Part shown: positions 58,201-64,000 of the stretch, one piece after another | How the letters are laid out: each line of letters begins with the position of its first letter | Numbering within the stretch: the stretch's first letter is position 1 | NCBI GenBank assembly: GCA_001643675.2 | Contig: LSRY02000033.1 | Location: 310,001-374,000 of the forward strand | Source of the DNA: Monocercomonoides exilis | Taxonomy: Eukaryota; Preaxostyla; Oxymonadida; Polymastigidae | Direction of reading: 5' to 3' | Length of the DNA: 64,000 bases | Notes under the pieces: generated by a model | What the model saw: the letters and a program-made list of their open reading frames with translations, nothing else | Databases searched by the model: none | Told to the model about the DNA's origin: nothing | Translations under genes and position numbers: made by a program

Positions 58201-61200
58201 ATTTGCATACAGAACACCTCCTCCGCAATTGGCCGCAGAAGCTTTACACTCTGTAAATACACCTCCGGTAAATTTGATAATTGGTTTGATATCTTCGTCA
58301 GTCTCTGGGTTCTTCTTTGTTGATGCTCTAAACAAACCTCCGTTATCCTTCTTATTTTCACACTTTTTAAAGTTTCCTCCAGATACAGCAAGTGTTCCTT
58401 TAGTTTCGATAATAGCAAATGAAGGTCCATTTAATCCTACAACGTTTTCATAATTTCCACCCGCAAATGTCAATGTTCCATCAGATTCCATTGCAACAAG
58501 TGGTGAGTTTTTCATATCGATATCTTTTAATTCCATTGATACAGTCATTGAACCAAACTTTTTCGTTTTGTCTTCATCATCTTCAACGTAATAAGAAACC
58601 TTCAAAGGTGATTCATTAAATGTTAATCTTCCTGATGGAGATTCAACAACAAATGTTGAAGCTTCGATGCTTACAGTTCCACCAACAGATGAGATCAAGC
58701 AGATTTCGACTGGTTCTCCAACTTTACCTTCTTCTTGATAGAATTCACAATGGCTTACACTCAAAGAAGATCCATCTGTATACGATCCAATCAAAGCACT
58801 TGGTTTATAATTGCATACTGTATCACGGAATTTATTGGGATATGTAACATCCAAATAACTCAATGTTAAAGTCTTTTGAACAGCAAATGCTGGATCTCCT
58901 TCTTGTGCAACTTCCATTGAATCACTGAATATAAAGTCAGCAAACGCCTGTGGTTTCAAACTTGAATCAATGGTAATGTGCTCAACATAATTCCATCTTG
59001 TTGTAGGAACATTATATCCACTAACAATGCTAAATGTAACTTGTCCTACTTTTTTCTGTGCATAAGCTTTGTCAAATGTTTTGCAAGGATGGCTCTTTAA
59101 ACCACAGAAATTATCATCTTCTCCAAGACGAGAATCGACGTACACCGTATCAAAGTGGAAATTATCAAACAAATACAAGTCCACAACATTTGATTTAAAC
59201 AGAGCACAATCTTTACCTACCATTTTGTTTTGTTTTTCTGGTAAATCAATATTAATCAAAGGTTTCACAACTCTCTTAGTTAAATCATCCAAATAAACAT
59301 AAAGATCTTGTCCTTTGCTTGCCTTGTTCTCCTTATCATCTCCTTCCTCTTTTTCAAAAGATGTAATGATGATTTCAGCTGGTTTATTTTGGAAATCAAG
59401 ATAAATTGCTCCACCTGATCCCTTTGTCGTTGAGCATTCGCATGATGTAAATTTACATCCATCCCCTTCTGATTTTTCTAATCTGAAATGACCTTCAACT
59501 TCTTCTGATTTTAAGCAAATGGCACCACCAGTTGTTGATTCTCTAGCAACGCATGAATCAAATGTTGAATCAACAATCTGTACACTTAACGTTGTTTGCT
59601 TTACATCAGCATTTATAACTGAAGCTCCGTTAGAGCCAACTCTTTCAATTTTAGAAAATTCACATTTATTCAATGACAAGCCAGATTGACGTTTATCTCC
59701 TTCAGAAAGGCAAATAATTGAAGAATCTTTAAATGACATTGAATTGCATTTCATTTCTTTAATATTCAATGAACCTCCTTTAACTTCAAATAATGGAGCA
59801 AGATATTGTTCGTCTTTTTTCTCAGCATCTTTTCTCACATCAAAGTCTGTAAGTGTTGCTTCTCCACCTTCGATAGCAAACAATTTAGAGTGACGATTTC
59901 CAAGAATAGACTGATCATGAATAATAATAAATCCTTCTTGAGTAATAGAACCTCCTTTAATTGAATAAAGAACATTTTCTCCTGCGAAAGAAGTACGGAT
60001 AATTGTTGATTCTTTGCCAGCTGTTTGAACAACAATGAATTTCGCACCAACTGCAATTGTTGCTGTTTCTGAAAGCGAATCTCCTTCCATAATATGAATA
60101 GTATTTTGTGTCCAATCGCTACAATATGAAACAGCCACTCCAATTGTTCTACAGTATTTATCTTGCAGATTTTCATTAAGTCCACATGTTGGTTCATCAA
60201 ATTTGCTATCCTTGCTAACATACCTATTTCTTTGATCATCTCCAATAAAAGACTTTTTCTCTGCTCCTTCTTCAGGTTTCGCAGAAGTCACATAGTATAA
60301 ACGTGATTCGTCTTGTCTTGTGCTCATACTTTTATAGAATGGTGAATTTTGATCTTGTGTAATTGCTTCGTTATGCATATCTTTCAAATAAACATCATGA
60401 CCATGTACTGTTGCTTCGTTTTCATCAACAAATAAGCAAATAAACTTTGATGCCAAGTTAGCTATAGCTTCATATATCATATAGATTGCACCTCCATCAT
60501 CAGCACGATTATGCGCAAATGAGCATTCTGCCAATTCAACAGAAGCTGGATATCCAGAGAGATATATTGCTCCACCAAAGGCTGGATGTTCGGCTTCATC
60601 AGTTGAAAGAGCAGTGCATGCAGAAAATGAAACACGATGTAATTTCAAAGATTGTTTGATTGAAGAAATTGCAATTGCTCCACCAAAGCAATCTTTTCCT
60701 TTAACAGTACATCCTGAAAATGCTGAATCTTGATCGATAACAAGAGACCCTGAAGTTCCAGAGCAACTAATTGCTCCTCCAACTGCCTTTTCTTTCAGGG
60801 TATTGCAGCATCTGTCAAACTTGCAATTGTGAATTGTAACTGTTTCACCGTCTTTCAGAGCAAAGACTGATCCTTGAACTTTGGAAGTTATGGATTCAAA
60901 TACACAACCATTCATTTCCAATTTTGCAGGTCCAACAAGGTTAAATAATGAACCTTCATTAATCTTCACTGATCTAACAGTAACGCTTGCAAATGTCTTT
61001 ACATTGGTAGCTGTTTCAATAACAAATGCATTCTTTTCGAATACTGACTCCGTAATACCTCCAAATCTGGTGAGTGAGCAATCAGTAACACTCAAAACAC
61101 CACTTTTAGCATGGATGATTGCAAATCTCATTTCATTCGTATTACCATCTTGTTTAAATTCACATTTCGACAACGTTAGAGAAGCAGCTGTTCCTGCGGT

Positions 61201-64000
61201 TGAAATAACGCTTTCTGGCAAGAATCCACAACTAAATGTGAATTGATTTCTAAATTTAATAATAACTTTTTCAATTGTCATTGTTGCTGTATTTTGAATT
61301 GCTCCATCACCTTTAGATGCAACAGTTGTCGATGCATCAATATCAATTGTTGAATAAACATTTCCCATTTGTTCACTAGCTGTTGTGAATTTTATTCCGG
61401 CTGCATAATTCCACTTCATGGATGCATCACTTGAAACTTCATCAACAATTTCAAATGTCTGTTCTCCAACTCCATCAAATCTATTATCTGCAACGAACTT
61501 TAATGTTTTGCATGGAAGTATATAATCTCCACAATAAGTCTTGTCATCCATACCCTTTTCCATTGACGAAACATGTACATGGGACTGTTTAGTGAATGTT
61601 GTGTAATAATACCACAAATCATAAGCTTTTGGAATGAATTTATCTTTTCCAACTTTCATATTTTCTTCAGTGGATGGAACAAATTCCTGTGGAATATGTT
61701 CAGCAACAACCAAATATCTTAAATCATCGTAATCAATGTACAGATCTTTTCCAATTCCGGCATCGCACTTTGTAAATGTGACAGATTTTTCAAACTTCAC
61801 ATTTAATGATCTCGATTCAAGGTAAATCGCTCCTCCCATACCAACGGAGTTGCAGTAGCATTCTTCAAATTTAGTATTTCCTCCAAATGAGACCTTAGAA
61901 TCAGCACTATTTGCGTGTAAAGTAAAGACACCTCCTTTTTGAGAACTTGGAGATGTCACTTTTGTAAATGTTGAATCTGAAACATCAACATCCAAGGTGT
62001 ATGCATTTTCATTGTGAGAGCAAATGAATGCAGCTTCTTGTCCATTGCAGCATGTTACATCTTGTACAATGCTTTCATATATAGAAGCTTGTTGATTAAT
62101 ACCATTCAATGAAATCAATGGAACGCCTTGAGTAATAAATGATTTTATCGTGGATTTTTGAATAACCAGAATTCCATTAACAGTAAATATCGAAGTTTCG
62201 AATTTGCTCAATTTAGAATGCTTATCATCAGGCAAGATCATGCAATCCTCAATCATACAAGTACCACCATTCACATTTACCAATGTTGACTTTCTGCATT
62301 TCTCTTCCTGAGAATTATGTAAAATAGTTGCTTTTTTAATGCTCATTTCACCATTTTGTAGAACACTAAACATCACGCTTTTCTCATTTTCAAAGATGGT
62401 ATGGATTGCTGTGTTTGCAGTTCCTTTACCTTCGATTACAATTTGCTTCTTCACTTCAATTGTTTCCTTTTCTTTATCAAACACTGGAGATAATAACAAA
62501 ACTGTTCCTTGTGTCCAATCAATACTTTTTTCAACAGCAACTTTAATTGACTTGCAAGGAACTTCATTTTTAAGACCGCAATTATCATCCTCGTTCTCTT
62601 TTGATTGATCAGCATTTCTAACCTTGTCTTTCATTCCAATATATTTCGGTCTGTCATGTTCCTCTTTGCTTGATCCGTAATATTTGACTCTATTATTATC
62701 ATTTGTAGAAGTTAAACTTGGATAAAATGGTGACGATTCTCCATCTTCAGGCAAATCCGCTTGTGTATCTTCGATGTATGCATCCATTCCTTTTGGTGCA
62801 GTATTTCCTTCAAAGAATGATCTAATCTTTGACTTATCGTTCTCAGCATTTTCAGCTAACATGTAAAATGCACCTCCCTTTTGACTTGCTTTGTTACTCT
62901 TAAACTTACATAATTGAATGCTTAAAGAAGAATCAGTTGGTGTAGGAGGAATAATGTAGACTGCTCCAGCTTCATCAGAAGATGAACATGAATCAACAGT
63001 AACTGATGTCATACTGAACCTTGTTCTACAATGACAATAAATAGCACCTCCCTTTGCTTTTGTTCCCGTAACTTCGCAATGTGTAAATTCACCTCCTATA
63101 ATATCCAAAGTATTATAGAATGAATCAACTGATATTGCACCACCATGTGCAGCTTTCTTTTCCACGTCATCACCAGTTAAAGAACTTGAGCACTTACATG
63201 TTGTAAATTTGCATTGTTCAATTTTACAAACTGGTTTGTTTATGTCATCTTCCTCTCTAACAAGGTTGAGTACACCACGATTGCTCTTGCATTCAATGTT
63301 AGTAAACTCGCATTTTGAAAGTGTTGCCGTTCCACCAATTTCTATCACTGATTGAAGGAATGTGCTAGATGTTTGACCTCCAACAACACAATCTGTCATA
63401 GTCAACGAAGATCCTTTTGACTGAATAATTGCCATGATTTCAATGTTAGTATTTGATTCAAATGAAAACTTAACTTTATTTAATCTCAAGTTACCATTAG
63501 CATTAATTCTAAACACAGCAACTGCTTGATCAAAGCATAAGCCTTTGCTAAATTTAATTGGTGATTCAATAATTATATTTTCAATAGTTAATGAAGAACC
63601 GGATACAGTTAAATATCCTCCATCATCTTCACCAACGTTTGCTTGTTGCTGGCATTTAATTGTTGCAGGAGTATCTGTTTTCGTTGAAACAATCTTTAAG
63701 CCTTTTGTAAATACATATGCTTGCTCTAATGTGAATGATTTACCCGATTCAATATGAATTACAGTATTAGCTGTTCCATGTGTCATAGCATAAGGCAACG
63801 TCAAGCAAGGATAGTATTCTGGTCCACACCAAATATCGTCTCTTGGATTAGTTGACATCACATAAATGTCATCGTCTACGTAATTTTCAATTAGAGAATA
63901 TAAATCAATTGGAACAACATTGAAAATATTTCCTGAATCTAAGCCAACCATAACATTATGTGTTTTACTGAAATATCCTGCTCCAAATACATCTTCTGTT
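55207..64000 (-). CDS. Giant beta-helix surface protein, single-pass, N terminus outside window
   Basis: Open from the right edge to TAA at 55207, at least 2,930 residues. The frame continues upstream of the Met at 63951 to the edge, so that Met is not taken as the start. The ectodomain is a long run of short strands with Ser/Thr/Gly turns, as in polymorphic-outer-membrane-like right-handed beta-helix proteins. A module with CG-x(5-8)-C (for example HVHVSS...YCGDYILPCKT, VYVDS...FCGLKSHPCKT) recurs about seven times at 1.0-1.4 kb spacing. Next come a domain with SLFFVPTL and TFTGTKLIPCGLGF, shared with the pseudokinase receptor and its pseudogene, then a Pro-rich stem (nine Pro) and a membrane span (GGAIAGIIIGVLAVVGVAVAVVIICVV). 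The ~50-residue basic tail has a repeated YxPMLSxK motif and no kinase domain. A surface adhesin or receptor role is inference. Confidence 0.8.
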   Translation of the reverse strand, partial: TEDVFGAGYFSKTHNVMVGLDSGNIFNVVPIDLYSLIENYVDDDIYVMSTNPRDDIWCGPEYYPCLTLPYAMTHGTANTVIHIESGKSFTLEQAYVFTKGLKIVSTKTDTPATIKCQQQANVGEDDGGYLTVSGSSLTIENIIIESPIKFSKGLCFDQAVAVFRINANGNLRLNKVKFSFESNTNIEIMAIIQSKGSSLTMTDCVVGGQTSSTFLQSVIEIGGTATLSKCEFTNIECKSNRGVLNLVREEDDINKPVCKIEQCKFTTCKCSSSLTGDDVEKKAAHGGAISVDSFYNTLDIIGGEFTHCEVTGTKAKGGAIYCHCRTRFSMTSVTVDSCSSSDEAGAVYIIPPTPTDSSLSIQLCKFKSNKASQKGGAFYMLAENAENDKSKIRSFFEGNTAPKGMDAYIEDTQADLPEDGESSPFYPSLTSTNDNNRVKYYGSSKEEHDRPKYIGMKDKVRNADQSKENEDDNCGLKNEVPCKSIKVAVEKSIDWTQGTVLLLSPVFDKEKETIEVKKQIVIEGKGTANTAIHTIFENEKSVMFSVLQNGEMSIKKATILHNSQEEKCRKSTLVNVNGGTCMIEDCMILPDDKHSKLSKFETSIFTVNGILVIQKSTIKSFITQGVPLISLNGINQQASIYESIVQDVTCCNGQEAAFICSHNENAYTLDVDVSDSTFTKVTSPSSQKGGVFTLHANSADSKVSFGGNTKFEECYCNSVGMGGAIYLESRSLNVKFEKSVTFTKCDAGIGKDLYIDYDDLRYLVVAEHIPQEFVPSTEENMKVGKDKFIPKAYDLWYYYTTFTKQSHVHVSSMEKGMDDKTYCGDYILPCKTLKFVADNRFDGVGEQTFEIVDEVSSDASMKWNYAAGIKFTTASEQMGNVYSTIDIDASTTVASKGDGAIQNTATMTIEKVIIKFRNQFTFSCGFLPESVISTAGTAASLTLSKCEFKQDGNTNEMRFAIIHAKSGVLSVTDCSLTRFGGITESVFEKNAFVIETATNVKTFASVTVRSVKINEGSLFNLVGPAKLEMNGCVFESITSKVQGSVFALKDGETVTIHNCKFDRCCNTLKEKAVGGAISCSGTSGSLVIDQDSAFSGCTVKGKDCFGGAIAISSIKQSLKLHRVSFSACTALSTDEAEHPAFGGAIYLSGYPASVELAECSFAHNRADDGGAIYMIYEAIANLASKFICLFVDENEATVHGHDVYLKDMHNEAITQDQNSPFYKSMSTRQDESRLYYVTSAKPEEGAEKKSFIGDDQRNRYVSKDSKFDEPTCGLNENLQDKYCRTIGVAVSYCSDWTQNTIHIMEGDSLSETATIAVGAKFIVVQTAGKESTIIRTSFAGENVLYSIKGGSITQEGFIIIHDQSILGNRHSKLFAIEGGEATLTDFDVRKDAEKKDEQYLAPLFEVKGGSLNIKEMKCNSMSFKDSSIICLSEGDKRQSGLSLNKCEFSKIERVGSNGASVINADVKQTTLSVQIVDSTFDSCVARESTTGGAICLKSEEVEGHFRLEKSEGDGCKFTSCECSTTKGSGGAIYLDFQNKPAEIIITSFEKEEGDDKENKASKGQDLYVYLDDLTKRVVKPLINIDLPEKQNKMVGKDCALFKSNVVDLYLFDNFHFDTVYVDSRLGEDDNFCGLKSHPCKTFDKAYAQKKVGQVTFSIVSGYNVPTTRWNYVEHITIDSSLKPQAFADFIFSDSMEVAQEGDPAFAVQKTLTLSYLDVTYPNKFRDTVCNYKPSALIGSYTDGSSLSVSHCEFYQEEGKVGEPVEICLISSVGGTVSIEASTFVVESPSGRLTFNESPLKVSYYVEDDEDKTKKFGSMTVSMELKDIDMKNSPLVAMESDGTLTFAGGNYENVVGLNGPSFAIIETKGTLAVSGGNFKKCENKKDNGGLFRASTKKNPETDEDIKPIIKFTGGVFTECKASAANCGGGVLYANDVEQIQFSSSRFEKCSAANGGALNLVVLPAASVLKGISFIENTATNGGAMHITLKDTVPEETNVLCYFEKNTKTGKGSDVYVDDQNENKVDIQFFKKSMTTDKNANTLYHHHKSGDDETKGYIPYGEATRVIAIDGGNEEDDCGFTGKVGCKSIEVAFKKFGEGLPYYAKLVKGTYKNEKGPVSTKGGDDNNAFALIVGIVGESKDETTFSTSYGDDVADGMFLVNMAASSLSFSKFTIVLDSSIEKNRGVPLVFVSEAGGFGAIDCVFKPDNAHKTETAFTSYIFRADQGSISFTDCVIQSIKMSEKSLIFMNNTSSGFTLKNTDFKSISLTGESNVVYVDTIAVSVKLEGGSFVQCVSTGKTGSALRVVIASAASNVVIKETRFEMNENDANEGQGAAVYLEAAFEAGYNSVGVATVPVTLSLATFKDNKGKVGKNIFIKVKDLDQITDSMFDLDLSDMYEKENLINAQVGDEEVTDLLMDESKHQIPYKTNEVVLSSLTEAEEGKRCGSIQHPCNSWDLIQEHITSTDEQTVKIKKQFLLHIEATTTHPFVLTSTDDSLADVQVFDRFTTSYESVFHPISSFKMKNIKVKYPPQFIGTGTRVKAIVIGSEVRASIDIENAEFGPTNAATNDIEFSMLTVKSSLVKTNVKNTIFTGLLSTPTTSWNELEEESLDEAAVDGVCVWKSDASLVRLQSASSAKFESVSFVSSISGGISVVEKSSAQLVNVKFLNNNPKQQKYPSLRHNIICQGTNSDTKIVIDSLQAGSDGTGDSDFWMVNDGCDITGEGLPQKDSLFFVPTLKSATSPSFDGAKTTITFTGTKLIPCGLGFDVAQKTGEKIGTWTHVNGFTDSVSDTVAKADVDTKLVDIGDADEVVVRLTFGDNKATNDVQLRKKVIPPPPPPPPPHDDPEKPKNKPKLSGGAIAGIIIGVLAVVGVAVAVVIICVVKKRKSGGRSKSYGGTSVQMKGGKDSSYEPMLSKKAKDDGLYAPMLSNKE

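Noticed and set aside
1-64000. CRISPR arrays, ribosome binding sites, bacterial operons, rRNA genes
   Set aside because: None were found; spliceosomal introns and spacer structure show nuclear eukaryotic DNA, and the tandem triplet repeats lack spacer-repeat architecture.

Overview
This window is protist nuclear DNA. Protein-coding genes carry short GT-AG introns (43 to about 340 nt). All three standard stops end genes: TAG for the ELAPOR-like and BMS1 genes, TAA for the ARM, TELO2-like and FANCE-like genes, TGA for the trehalose and pseudokinase genes. Spacers are very AT-rich, and coding sequence is full of Ser and Glu/Asp homopolymers. Giant membrane proteins with parallel-beta-helix ectodomains, one ending in a degenerate kinase domain, together with these short introns, fit an anaerobic excavate. 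An oxymonad of the Monocercomonoides type is my best guess; this is inference, as no rRNA is present. No tRNA, rRNA, CRISPR array or bacterial-style operon was seen. || Layout, left to right. 0.2-3.6 kb: two degenerate loci, a frameshifted acidic/coiled-coil gene (+) and a small gene (-) interrupted by an in-frame TGA. 3.9-7.8 kb (+): a three-exon gene for a GCC2/GCC3-type, ELAPOR-like type I membrane protein. 8.3-20.5 kb (-): one giant armadillo-repeat protein of at least 3,411 residues, reassembled here from 13 exons. 21.5-31.3 kb (-): a 3,272-residue beta-helix receptor-like protein with one membrane span and a C-terminal pseudokinase. 31.3-35 kb: gene-poor AT-rich DNA with three copies of a ~255-bp MITE-like element, a 396-bp foldback, a 55-T run and a small helix-turn-helix-like ORF. 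35-37.8 kb (+): a decayed, 5'-truncated paralogue of the pseudokinase receptor. 38.9-42.1 kb (+): bifunctional trehalose-6-phosphate synthase/phosphatase. 42.6-47.1 kb (+): ribosome-biogenesis GTPase BMS1. 47.6-49.6 kb (-): a six-exon FANCE-like gene. 49.8-54.5 kb (+): a seven-exon TELO2/Tel2-like gene, divergent from the FANCE-like gene across 109 bp. 55.2 kb to the right edge (-): a second giant beta-helix membrane protein, with its N terminus outside the window. || The housekeeping genes (sugar metabolism, ribosome assembly, PIKK stability, crosslink repair) sit together at 38-55 kb. On either side lie members of one expanded surface-protein family, recognisable by a repeated Cys-Gly...Pro-Cys module and a shared pre-membrane domain. 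Several genes have an AT-rich 5' part and a much more GC-rich 3' part.
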